64,000 nt of DNA from Flammula alnicola. Taxonomy: Eukaryota > Basidiomycota > Agaricomycetes > Agaricales > Strophariaceae. The translations under genes were made by a program, and so were the position numbers. Each line of letters starts with the position of its first letter. Positions within the stretch are counted from its first letter, which is position 1. Shown piece by piece: positions 22,273-32,631 of this stretch. The stretch spans positions 98,840-162,839 of the forward strand of contig JADNRV010000121.1 of assembly GCA_015499995.1 (NCBI GenBank). The letters run 5' to 3'. The notes under the pieces were generated by a model. The model worked only from the letters and a program-made list of their open reading frames with translations, was not told where the DNA came from and ran no database searches.

Positions 22273-23859
22273 CTAACCATTAAGCGTGAAATCAATGACC
22301 TTCACCGCTGAAGGCGTCGTACCCGAACTTGTCAGCTGATAAAGAATCGAAAGTACACCACTGCTCGTAACGCGCGCCCGATCTACCGTCACCTCCCCGA
22401 ACGCATTCAATCCCTCCGCCACACCATCATACGCCAGGGTCCAATCCGTCCACCCAGACGCCTTGCTAGCGGTGACGATGCGGACGTATGGGAGGACCAC
22501 GTAAGCGTTGTCGGCGCTGTCCAGGACGATCTGCGAGCGCCCAACCGCATTGATGGCGAATGGGATCTCCATCTTGGTGAAGGTGCCGTTTGTGCTGCGG
22601 TAGACGTGGAAAGGCCGCGCGTATGAGGTGCGGTTGGCCGCGTAGTCTGTGACGCATTGCGTGAACCGACCTGCGAAGGCTATCTCAGTGAAAAGCAGGT
22701 TACGTGAACTAAACGAAAACCAACCAGGGACGTAGGAGATGATAGCGTGAATTTGTCCAGCGGAATCGACATCTTGAGATTCTTGGTTCATGAGACCGTG
22801 ATCTGCATTGAGGCTATCAACGATGATTCCTGCAGTGTTGACGTTGACAGGATTAGAGCCGGAAGTTCCGACCTGAGTTCCTGCACTATTTTTCCATGTC
22901 CGACCTGATACCCATGTTAGTCTGTCCCAGTATAAGAACAGTATAAAATCCGCACCTTTGTCTTCGGAATAGAAATAAGTCGTATCATGGTTCGTCAAAC
23001 CCCCGCTGCTACAGGAAACGGCACCATTCTGCTCTCTCCATGTGCCAGTAACATGAGCGCTCGACGACCTGTAGGTGAATCCATGGATATACAGATTGCG
23101 AGCCGTGCTGGTAGCGCCATTTGTCGATGTATATGTTCCGGTTCCAGAAGCCCATGACCCGACGTTTGACCAGGAGCCACCGCTGTACTCTGCAAGTTGG
23201 GTAGCACCGTTTCCGGAGACGCCGGAGCGGAAGACAAACTGAAGGAGATTGTCCGAGGTTATCACAAATTGAGGGTAGGTGATCGTGCTGGAACGAAAAT
23301 CCAAGTAAGAAAGTGAATATGAAAAAGGTGCCGACATGGACTCGACTGACCTGCCAATATTGAGATTTCCAAGCGTGTTGGTGATGTTCCCAAAGCGATT
23401 TGCGATCCAGCTAGCACCGCTGGTAGCGAGCCCGGCTTCAGAACTCGTGTAATAAACCTGTGTACTGTGGCAGTCTAGAGCGACGTGAATCTTTCCATCG
23501 GCCGGAGATACACCAAGAGAGATGACGTTGTGCGAGTCGCTGGTCGATAGCTGATGCGGTAGCTGAAGAGTTGTCCAGCTTCCTGAAGGCAGCTGCCTTC
23601 TGGCCAAGATCGCGGTCTTCGTCGAGGTGTACCATGCAGCGTATTGCCAGTTCGAGTAAGTCAGCACTGCGGACAGCTGGAAGGAGTTGACGTTGACGAC
23701 ACCATCGTAGGAGACAAAGAAAATCCCATTGGCGTCCACTTGAGTATTGGAAATGAGAGAAACGCTCGGAGCTGCCTTGCAGAATGCAGAGAAGAGGCTG
23801 ACGACGACCACTAAGAACGGTAAGGGATGCATTTTCCTTGAACCAGCGATTCTCTGCAT
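22273..23859 (-). CDS. secreted BNR_4 repeat (beta-propeller) protein, 472 aa
   Basis: The frame 22273-23859 is open throughout, but three in-frame introns are evident because each interrupts the family alignment and has GT-AG ends. The exons are 23351-23859, 23287 down to 22956, 22904 down to 22725 and 22670 down to 22273. The N terminus has a signal peptide (MHPLPFLVVVVSLFSAFCKA; the second Met, at 23832, may be the true start). Diagnostic BNR_4 stretches are YAAWYTSTKTAILARRQLPS, DSHNVISLGVSPADGKIHVA, TITYPQFVIT and YFYSEDKGRTWKN. Family members are seven-bladed propellers often associated with polysaccharide lyase activity, so an extracellular role on acidic glycans is likely but not shown. 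It stands alone with no other cell-wall gene adjacent. Confidence 0.88.
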   Translation of the reverse strand: MQRIAGSRKMHPLPFLVVVVSLFSAFCKAAPSVSLISNTQVDANGIFFVSYDGVVNVNSFQLSAVLTYSNWQYAAWYTSTKTAILARRQLPSGSWTTLQLPHQLSTSDSHNVISLGVSPADGKIHVALDCHSTQVYYTSSEAGLATSGASWIANRFGNITNTLGNLNIGRSVESMSAPFSYSLSYLDFRSSTITYPQFVITSDNLLQFVFRSGVSGNGATQLAEYSGGSWSNVGSWASGTGTYTSTNGATSTARNLYIHGFTYRSSSAHVTGTWREQNGAVSCSSGGLTNHDTTYFYSEDKGADFILFLYWDRLTWVSGRTWKNSAGTQVGTSGSNPVNVNTAGIIVDSLNADHGLMNQESQDVDSAGQIHAIISYVPGWFSFSSRNLLFTEIAFAGRFTQCVTDYAANRTSYARPFHVYRSTNGTFTKMEIPFAINAVGRSQIVLDSADNAYVVLPYVRIVTASKASGWTDWTLAYDGVAEGLNAFGEVTVDRARVTSSGVLSILYQLTSSGTTPSAVKVIDFTLNG

Positions 23860-25473
23860 AGCAGGACTTTATAACCAGCATTACTCCGGAGAAACTTCAT
23901 GACACAGATATTCCGTTGGTACGCACTTCTCCGTGGGTGCAATGGTAAGAAGCAGAGGTCATGTTGACTGGATATTCTTCTTGGAGCGGGCCGGCCTTGG
24001 GGATTCCAGGAACATTTCGAAGAAGAGGCGGCGTTCTCTAGAGCATGTTATTTTGTCTTTCATGATGGTTAGCAAGTGGATGCGTTCGGGTCAACTCATC
24101 TGTTGGCAAGTACATGTGACTCTGCGATCCGGAATATGTATCGTGCGAACTTCAAGCTGATGGCATATTTTTAAACTCCTGCACTTAATTTAGCGCCGAC
24201 CGCGCGTGAGGTGGCCATGGTTCTCTAAGACGCAGTAGTTCCTCTAGACGACTTATACAGCTTTCCTTTCTTCACAAAATATTTTAATACTCTATTCCAC
24301 TCCCAGGAGATGAAGCCATGCTGGGGAAGGACCAATGTTGCTTTTAAGATCATCAGTAAAATAACAATTCTCCTTTTACACGCTTTTTACGCTTTCGAAA
24401 GCTTTGAAAGAGACAAAAGAGGAAAAGAGTTTGCCGCTTTTGATGGCAAAGGCCTTAGGCTTTCAAAGCGCTTTGAAAAGGTCTTCCTCTTTTCAAAGAG
24501 GTAAAAGCTACGTAGAAGTGACTTGCAAAGCATTCTAAAAGGATCTCTTAAAGTGTTTTCGAAGCATGGAAAGTAGCGAGAAAAGCATTTGGATTGAAGA
24601 TAATAATAATCACATTACAGTACTACATAGCTAATCTAATTCGCTGTCATCATCGACAAGCTCTCCACCATGCAATATGGCCAGCATTGGGCCCACGCCG
24701 CTGCCGTGGGCCGAGTTGCGAGTCGGCGACCAAACCCCGCATCGTGCGCCAGGTAGCCGCCGTCCAGCGCCATCCAGTATGCGATGCTGCCGATGCGGAA
24801 TTTGGTCGCTGGTGTTCTGATGTCCTGAGACGGGATGGCATCGGTGTCCTGTCCTCGTCGCGTTGTGTTCAGGTTGCTTACCCTGCATCATATCTATCGC
24901 TGCCACCAGAATACTTAGCACACTCACCTGTGCCTTTGTTCTACTCGCCGTCCACCGCAAACACCCAACCCCTCAAGGGGGCAACGAGCAGCCGCTGCGC
25001 CGCGAGCAGAACACCATTATCACCAATTAACGTCTGTGATCAAAGGAGGAAGTGAGTTTCATTTCCATCCAATACAGTATCCAACCCACCTGGATAGAGA
25101 GAGAGTTGACCGCTGATGTGGTTGGTTGATCTTCGTGAGCTGCCCCCTGCGACGCCTTGGAATGGCAACGACAACCCTGTAATTCAAAAGGTGAGTGTCA
25201 TCTTGCAGTGCCACTGAGTTGATGACATTACCTTAGTTAACTTGCCGGCGAGGAGGAGGACGGACGGGGATGCTAGAGTGCCCAGTAAGTTATCTCTGCT
25301 CCGATAAACACAATTTACACTTATCCCGCAGGAAGGCACATCAGCAAATCGTGATTTGGTTCCCACAGTATGCCCCTACCCGGATATAGTAGGCACTAGC
25401 AACCCCTTATGTAGCTGTAGCATGTCATAGTGTCACAGCATGCCCCAGCACGCCCCAGTTCTCCACAGTAAAC
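23860..25473. other. gene-poor region with unassigned protein-like remnant on minus strand
   Basis: Minus-strand reading of 24640-25060 gives protein-like strings such as IGSIAYWMALDGGYLAHDAG and LIGDNGVLLAAQRLLVAPLR, separated by stops. I do not recognise the family. It looks like a decayed gene. The rest, apart from the palindrome cluster, shows nothing. Confidence 0.3.
24380..24505. repeat. cluster of CTTTGAAAG-type palindromes
   Basis: GCTTTCGAAAGC (24391-24402) and an 18-bp palindrome TTTCAAAGCGCTTTGAAA (24461-24478) are perfect dyads; further TTTTCAAAGAG and CTTTGAAAG half-sites surround them. The density is well above the neighbouring DNA. Confidence 0.55.
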
Positions 25474-25627
25474 ACCAGTGACTCCACAGTTCTGCATAGT
25501 ATTTGGTGGATGCTCCACAGCAGTAGATAGTTTGTGGTGGATGCTCCACAGCAGTAGATAGTTTGTGGTGTGTACTCCAAAGCACTGGGTAGTATGCGGT
25601 GGGTTCTCTAGAGCTTGGCATAGGACG
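25474..25627. repeat. minisatellite, 31-bp period
   Basis: Two exact 31-bp copies at 25505-25535 and 25536-25566 (beginning GGTGGATGCTCCACAGCAGT) are flanked by degenerate copies at the same period on both sides, about five copies in all. It contains no frame of interest. Confidence 0.75.
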
Positions 25628-26204
25628 TAGTGAGTACTTCCCAGTGATATACAGCCTTAAGTCACTATTTGCCTATGTATATACGCTCTACACTTGGGTT
25701 CTTGACTGCTAGTCTCTTATTACATACATGCATATTTCTTGAAAGTATAACACCATAAATACATAATATAGTGATTGTCGTGCTAATAATAATACAGTTG
25801 TGCTATCTAACTTAACATATAAAACAGCTTGGCGCAGAAGATAGCGAGCAATGCTTGTCGAATTCATCCACTAGCGCTGGCGCTGCAGTCCAAGAGTGGG
25901 TTTACAATAAGTGGGTTATGCAGTGCATTGTTGCGGGTGCCTCGGATCAGCAGTGTGGCACGCTCAGTGCAGGAGATGACGAGGGACTCTGCTACTCACC
26001 TGGGATTGGTTGCGGTTGTCATCGAGAGAAGAGAGAGGCTGCCGTGGAAGGAGGGTGTGGCGAGAGCTTCGCAGCGGCAGTAATTCAGTGTTGTGTCGGT
26101 GTTTGTGTGTTTGTGGGGGCACAGGAGTTGGCATGCTGTGAAAGTCAAGGATAAGGGGGCGTCAGCGATGTCTCATGAGTGAAAAGAAGGGAGCAGAGGT
26201 GCGT
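25628..26204. other. no gene seen
   Basis: AT-rich then GC-rich DNA with short overlapping frames on the plus strand around 25829-26154 that show no family motif. Confidence 0.45.
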
Positions 26205-26518
26205 ACCAGCTGTGGCGGCCCTCGTTTGTGGTCGAGAGTTTGTTTGTGGGTTCGGAGGAGCTTGACGGGCTCAAGGGCGCTGCGGAAGAGGCCCTAGCAC
26301 AGTTCCTCGAAACGGGGACGGGTGAGTGAAGTGTCGAAGTCGATACCTCGAAAGGAGAGCCGATTTCGATGGAGGTTTGGTGGCGGAGGAGAGGGTACCG
26401 ACACATCTAAGAGAACAAAGCAATAATAAAAAGGCCGTCAGTTCGGAGAAACTAAAGGCAGAAAATAAAGGACATACGAGTATGTCGTGCCCAGATCGAT
26501 ACCGATAGCTTTTGAGGA
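26205..26518 (-). pseudogene. collapsed Hsp70 pseudogene
   Basis: 26478-26518 encodes KAIGIDLGTTYS, the invariant N terminus of cytosolic Hsp70 and its first phosphate-binding loop, ended by a donor at the same place as in intact genes. After a 71-nt intron, 26406 down to about 26205 continues CVG and then jumps directly to TLSSAT, TSIEIGSPFE and GIDFDTSLTRPRFEELC, which lie some 290 residues later in Hsp70. At least two frame changes and one stop are present, and the ATG is lost. The bulk of the ATPase domain is deleted and the substrate-binding domain is absent. It is non-functional; the parent gene is elsewhere. Confidence 0.85.
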
Positions 26519-27002
26519 AGGCACGCCGCCATATCCTCTGCCAGGGACTCCCTTTGCTTTCCCGGTCCCTTCTCCTCCCATCCGAAGCCTGTGAGAGCGA
26601 GCCCATCTCCCCTGAAGAGCGGAGGAGCATGCGACGGGGTCGGCTCGTTTGTTGGTGCGGTACAGTCGTCGTTGTACCCGCGGCTTCGCGGCATCGTCGT
26701 TGATGCACCCGCCATTGCACCGGCGTCGCGTTGTCATCGTTGCACCCGCTGTTGCTGCATCACTGGGCCGTCGTCGTCGATGCACCTGCGGCATCATGGC
26801 GTCGTCGTAGACCTTATACAGTAACGAAATCTTACCTCGACGTTATAGTTGACAATCTCGAGCAGAGGTCCGGAGATGGTGGCAGTAGAGTCGACTACTT
26901 CACGCAGGACAGCGTGGGCAAAATGTGGGTGGGTTAACAGTACACATGGCATAGTTGGAAAGGTTCTCAGAGTTTCGATCCTCGTCCTGCTCGCTCTTGT
27001 AT
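26519..27002. other. no gene seen
   Basis: Contains imperfect repeats of the type GCACC(C/G)GC(C/G)(A/G)TTG...TCGTCGTTG at 26690-26810, a decayed GC-rich repeat. No coding support. Confidence 0.4.
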
Positions 27003-27245
27003 GCAAGGGAGGTGGAGAGGTGGTGGTGGTGGCGTCGAAAGTCGACACCAATCCACCTCCATCTTGTTTTTGCACATGAGGGAGGTGGAGGATGCAGTTG
27101 CGGCGTCAAAGATAGAAACAAACCACCTCCGTCTCGCTTTTGCGTGCGAGGGAGGTGGAGAGACGGTGGCGGCGTCGAACGGTCAAACGAGGGAGGTAGT
27201 GGTGGACGGCAATCCGCCTCCGGCTCGTTCTTGCACACGAGGGAG
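27003..27245. repeat. degenerate tandem repeats around GAGGGAGGTGGAG
   Basis: The box (A/G)AGGGAGGT(G/A)G occurs at about 27005, 27079, 27149, 27189 and 27239. The first three are spaced 70-74 bp apart with similar sequence between (GTCGAA..., then CACCTCC(A/G)TCT, then TTTTTGC). The intervening CCACCTCC is the complement of the box, so each unit can fold on itself. Confidence 0.6.
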
Positions 27246-28880
27246 GTAGCAAAGTAACGAACATCGTCTATTTATAACCTGCGGAAAGGTGGGTTAGTAG
27301 GTGTCGAAAAAGTAAAAGAAAAAATAAATGTGAACGCGATAACAACTGTTATCGCATTCGCGTTTGCGACGCACCTCGCCAGCTTCCCATTCCTTGGGTC
27401 CACCCTGTGGCTTTCTACATCCTTGGACCTTCGTCGACGAGCGAAAACGGGCCCACATCCCTCAGACGAGGGGAGGGGTGGTGTGCCCAATCCAAGCAGC
27501 AGCAGCACGTCTGCAGGGGTATGACGTGGCGAACGAGGGTGGGTGGTAGTTACTGGTGGTGGTGGTGGGCTTCGGTTGGCTCAAGGAGGTGGTGAAAGGG
27601 AAGCCGTGGCGACGGTGGGTGTTGGAGCCACAGCGACGGTGACGACAGATCTGGGCAAGGCCAGCCAGCTTGAGGCGTTACAGACTTTGGACGTACATGT
27701 CCGAAATCTGTCACAGAGATTAAACAAAAGTGAGAGTCTCGACGCGACGCGTTTACTATTAGTCACTTGCAGCGGAGTTCAAAGATCAGGTCACATGATG
27801 TGCTGAATTGCGTTCGTTCAAAGTTCAAATTTGTTCAAAGTTGAACTTAACTTGTACTTCACCCCACCTCTTACCTGACCTCCCTATGCCACCGTTTTTC
27901 AGAGTACGGTAAGTAATCTTTTATGTTTATTCTGTGTAACTTGAGTGTTATTCTATTACTAGGTAATTGAGCCAGTGCCCGATGTGGGCCGGCCTAACTC
28001 ATTATCTGACGAACACACAACTACTACTTCAAGACCTCAAACGATGTTATTGTAAGCTTTCTGTTTTTATTATATTTGATTTTCATACTGATTTACGGCT
28101 TACTAGGACCCAGGCAGCGTGAAACGAAGGCGTAACCCTCCGGATGTGGACAGACCCTTGCAAGATATTGGGGGAAGATAATGGGTTTAAGAGACCGAGA
28201 AGCAGAGGGAGACCCCAGCTGGTGCGTCCTGAATCGAGTCGTACGACTCGATTCGTCCTATCCCTTTCTGGCTCGCCCACCCATTTACCCAACCCATAGG
28301 CTAGACGAGGAGTTGACAAACAGTTGTCGTCTCGTCATCCAACTCCACCCCGCTGCTGCTGCCGCCCCGCATACCAACAACTGACGCCCTGCCGCTGCCA
28401 CCCCTGCCAGTTGCTTCCCGCGCTGCAACACCAGCAGCAACATTGACACCCATCCCTTTCCACGAACCCCGCCCTCAGTTTAAAGGCAGCGCCACCACTT
28501 ACCTGACACTAGACTACGACCCCACCAGCTGACATCCCCAGCGACAAACCACATGCACATATCGCGACATCTCCCAGCTCGATAGCCACGTCACAAGTGG
28601 TTAACGATGCGAAGAGATGACAACTGGGCTTGGTTGCTGTGGGATGCGCCCGCTGATCACATCGGCAGGCGGGGGTGTAGGGGGTGACGAGGGCGGAGAA
28701 GGCTAATCGACAACAGCGAGGAAAGAAGAATCGCCGCCGACTCCGGAAGCCAACGAGGTCGACAGACATGCACGATACCGTGGGGCTGACAAAACGCGCC
28801 AGCGCTCGCGGTGCTGACGAGGGATGGGAGGCGAGGTGAATGCTGGTTCGCCGACCATGTCCTGCCGAAACGTCGCGAGG
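27246..28880. other. gene-poor region, no supportable gene
   Basis: Several GT...AG pairs with good branch points occur (for example 27916-27961), but no exon set gives an open protein. CCACCCCGCTGCTGCT near 28343 matches a string inside an intron-like segment at 29361. Confidence 0.4.
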
Positions 28881-29822
28881 TATGTGGCAGCCCACATCCT
28901 CGCCTTTGCTAACCCCGCCCCACCCTTTTTTGTCCAGGTAACCATATGCTGGGTATCCGAAATGCCAGACGACAGCACGGATGACCGCGAAACACGACAC
29001 CCAAGACTGGACAAGGCACGGATAGGAGGGTCAGGGACTAGGTGCGTGACAAACGACACTGTTAGACACGGCTAACACCCCATTCCCCCTTCTGTTCTCA
29101 CAGAACACTGTTCGAGGTCACTGTCTCGCCTCCAACCTGCCGTGGATGGCCACGGCCCCCAATCGGAACCCCAGGCACCACCATGACCCGCGCTACGTCA
29201 CAGGGCCAAGAGTGAGCGAGACAATGAGCCACAAAGGGTTGTCATTGCCATCCCACCTCACCAGGAAGCCAGCTGGCTGTGGAAATGAGACGACACTGGC
29301 GCAGGAGGGCGGGAGGAGAACAAGGCGACAAAAAACGCCACGAGGTACGTGGCGACCAACCCACCCCGCTGCTGCTAACACCCTATTTTGTCCAGATAAC
29401 CCCACAACGTCCCCAACCCACCATCGGCGGCCACAGCCACAAGCCAGCGCATTGTCGTCACCATGATCCGTCGCAAGCAAGAGGAACAACAGCAGTGCAG
29501 AACGGTAATGAAACGTATGAGGAGGCCCAATGTACGTGACAAACCACCCCACCAGACCCGCCTAACATGTATCCTCCTTTTTTTGTGCAGAATGCGGTTC
29601 GAGGCCGCCGCACGCTGCCTGTGCAATGAGCGCCACCCACATGTCACGAAGAGCTTGGCAAATGGATGACGATGAGCTGCAAGTGCTCATTGACACCATT
29701 ACACGTTGCTTGCAAGCCGAAACGCAACACCAGCAACGACAAAGACTGGGGTGAATGGTGCCCGGTATGTCATTGACCACCCACACCGCGCTAGTAATCC
29801 CTCACATCTACTCTCCATCCAG
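28881..29822 (+). other. array of five similar intron-like segments in a decayed gene-like stretch
   Basis: GT-AG segments at 28881-28937, 29042-29103, 29345-29395, 29532-29590 and 29765-29822 are 51-62 nt. They share a 5' half of the form GT(A/G)CGTG(A/G)C(A/G)A.C, an ACCC-rich middle, and, in four of the five, a CTAAC branch point followed by a pyrimidine tract and CAG. The pieces between them are rich in Arg, His and Pro codons and contain stops in every joined frame I tried, so no intact product is encoded. The flanks of the first and third are also alike (ACG(T/C)C(G/A)CGAG before, (G/A)TAACC after), suggesting duplication of a unit. What the parent gene was cannot be told. Confidence 0.5.
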
Positions 29823-31745
29823 GTAATGGCGCCGCGCGCATCAAAACCTCGCTGTGGCAATGCTAGTAGTGCCCATGAAACATGGCCCCGAGCATGCGCG
29901 CCCTCATTTAAATCAACGAAGCTGCCATGTCACGCTCAGTAAATCCAAAAATCAGGTGTATGTAAGCTAAATGTTCGAGAATAGTCAAGTATACAATTAC
30001 CTGACCAATTTGTCGTCTGTATCGACTATAGTCGGACTAGGGTTCTGCCAGAATACTCATGGGTAAGTCAGGGTGCGTAAGGTGCCAAGCCTTGCCAAGC
30101 AACCCACGGCCATCCTTACAGTCAAGTTGAAGTCAGGTTTATAGTCATGTTCCTCTCATTTCTGTCTTTTCGAAGTCAGTGTATAGTCATGTCCCTTGTT
30201 TCTACTAGTCAGGGCGCAGTCAGTTATGCATATGGTCATAGTCAGCTTAAATCCGGTAAGTGTCCGGTATTTGACGGTTAATAGTCTTCGCTTTCCCACT
30301 GCTGCCATTCCATAGCACAAAAGTATATTATGATAGATGTAAATTAAACAACAATATGAGCATAAGAATACAGGAATAAAACAGCTATAAGAATCTCCGG
30401 AGTCTGATACTCAAGTTATATTTTCAGATGAGGTTTTCTTGCCTTCTCTCCGCTCGTCAAGCTAAAAAAACATAATGAGCGCAGCTACGGTGAAAAGACA
30501 GTCTCGACGAACCATTTTCTGGAACTCGAGGCAAATGGACGCCGGTTGAGTATAGCAGCGCGTCTTTCAAGATAGAGGGAATAAGATCTGGTACCGCCGC
30601 CGGCGTACCTTATGATCAGTATGCATAATACAGAGATTCTCGTGGCCGAAAACATACCGTGTTTTGTGGGCTGGGCCGTTCTGCGATGTATCTGCTGTCC
30701 GGTGGCCCTTCCATTCATGGTCGTCGTTCGTACTCACAGGTCGTCCGAAGTGGCGGCGGGATTGGGTGGGGCTGCATAGGCCGCGTAGTTGCTCCTGTGC
30801 TGCTCAAATAAGGGGGCGAGGGCGAGATGACAGCCTCAAGCTCTGTTTCCTGCACGAAATGGGGTTGGAATGGGTTAGTGGTAGCATACGGGGCAGCGAG
30901 ATTGTGACGAGGGTGCTCATTACCTCTTTTTTGTTGCCATTGGGCAGCGCAGTGATGAGGACAAGCCTTCGTGGTTGTCATCGTGGTGGCGGTGGTTGAA
31001 AGAGACGAAGTTCAAGTTCAAACTACGTCGACTTCAAGTTCAACCACAATCAACAAGGTCACGTGCGTCGGAGTTTCATTTGACTTAGAAGATTTCGATG
31101 CATCTTCCGATTCTTGAAGGCTTCGAGTCCAACATTCACTGTAGGTTTCGAGCCTTTCAACACTACCATTGCTCAGACCGGATTACCATTCTCCACTTTT
31201 CCTGATGTTCATACTGAGGAATGCGGAATTGAGAGCAATGAGCTTGTAGTAGAAGACGGAGAAGGTTCAGACGATGATCAATGGTACTTTGACATGTACG
31301 GCCATTACGGAATACAATTACAATCTACGAGACGATTTCATTACTTTTACCAAACTCTAACCTGACCATAGAACACGACTATTATCGGACCTTTACAAGA
31401 CGTTAATGGGACATATATTTGAAAAAATGTTGCCATCAAATCAGTCTGCAACCGTCTGACCGATACATGACTGAAATACAGAAACCAGACTCCGAACGAA
31501 CATATACGTGAGTCAGCCGGACTTTTGTGATTTACTGAGTGTCACGGAACGTGATGCAACGCGTACATGGCACATGAATGGTTTGTTATATAATTACCTT
31601 AATGTAGCCTTTAGTATTGTTAGTGATCAATAAATCGTCTCTTTGTCTGATAAAAATGTGAATATAAGGATAGAATGCGGAAATATAAGGGTTTCTGGGT
31701 CATTATATATGTAAACTGCAGTGTGCTGTACAGAATCCAGCGACA
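29823..31745. other. gene-poor region
   Basis: No recognisable gene. An 83-codon acidic frame at 31114-31365 is unsupported. The region is AT-rich with scattered AGTCA strings between 29990 and 30290. Confidence 0.45.
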
Positions 31746-31879
31746 TTCTGCAGAGTGGCAGTGCCATGCTGCAGAGTTCTGCAGAGTTCTGCAGAGTGGC
31801 GGTGCCGTGCTGTGGAGTTCTGCAGAGTGGCGGTGCCACGCTGTGGAGTTCTGTGCAGAAAGCCTGCTCTGCTACAGAG
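31746..31879. repeat. second minisatellite, 31-bp period
   Basis: Units begin TTCTGCAGAGTGGCGGTGCC and end GCTGTGGAG. Full 31-bp copies lie at 31746-31776, 31787-31817 and 31818-31848, with a 10-bp partial copy at 31777 and a degenerate one at 31849. The core TGCTGTGGAG also occurs, on the opposite strand, in the array at 25474-25627. Confidence 0.75.
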
Positions 31880-32631
31880 TACTACACAGAACCCGCCTGG
31901 CTCTGTCTATCTAGTACCCCTTACTATGGCTCTATGGCTCTGCACAGTGCTACCCAGTGCTGGGTAGCCCAACCAGGATTTGCTGATGCATGACTGCCGC
32001 TCGCTGGAAAATGATCAGCATGCAGGCAGAGCAAAGATATACCTTGCAATGTCAGACTTACCAAGTCTAGAATGGCATGAATTGATTCAGGCATCTGGGT
32101 GTCTTGAGTAGCTGGGCGGAAGAGAGGAGAGAGGAGAAAGAAAGAGAGAAGGTTATCGAGACGGAAGTTCGGGAAATGGCGGTAACGTCACGTGTATGCC
32201 GGAGACTGAATTGCCTTAGCAAAAATCACATTACATCGTTTCATGCACCCATCCTAATGGGGCGCAGCAGAAGGGAATAGGAATCCTACAATGTTAAATC
32301 TATTCACATCCAGCCTATATAAGCTCAATGCAGACATTCTGGCAAGATTCAAAAGTTGCAGAATCCCAAAGCGGTGGAACCGGCAAAAGCGCCAAAATTG
32401 ATCAAAATGCCGGATCAAAGCTGGTGAGAATCTCCAACAAAAGGGCTCTCAAAGCAAAAGCAGCAAAAGCGTCAGAAAAGGACTTCAAAAGGACATGTTA
32501 TTTTACTGATGATTAACATCCTCGGCTGAGTCAATACTCCTTTCCAGACCAACACTGAAAGTCGTATATTATATTTACTGTAATAACGGTTACATGGTAG
32601 GAGTCTTACCAGTAACCAAAGGGCTTCGCGG
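31880..32631. other. no gene seen; promoter-like sequence near 32313
   Basis: GCCTATATAAGCTCAATGCA (32313-32332) is nearly identical to the TATA region of the small Cys-rich gene (4458-4477), but no convincing gene follows. CAAAAGC/AAAGC strings repeat at 32360-32480. Confidence 0.4.

Noticed and set aside
25474..25627. CRISPR array
   Set aside because: The 31-bp units are contiguous without spacers, and the DNA is eukaryotic.
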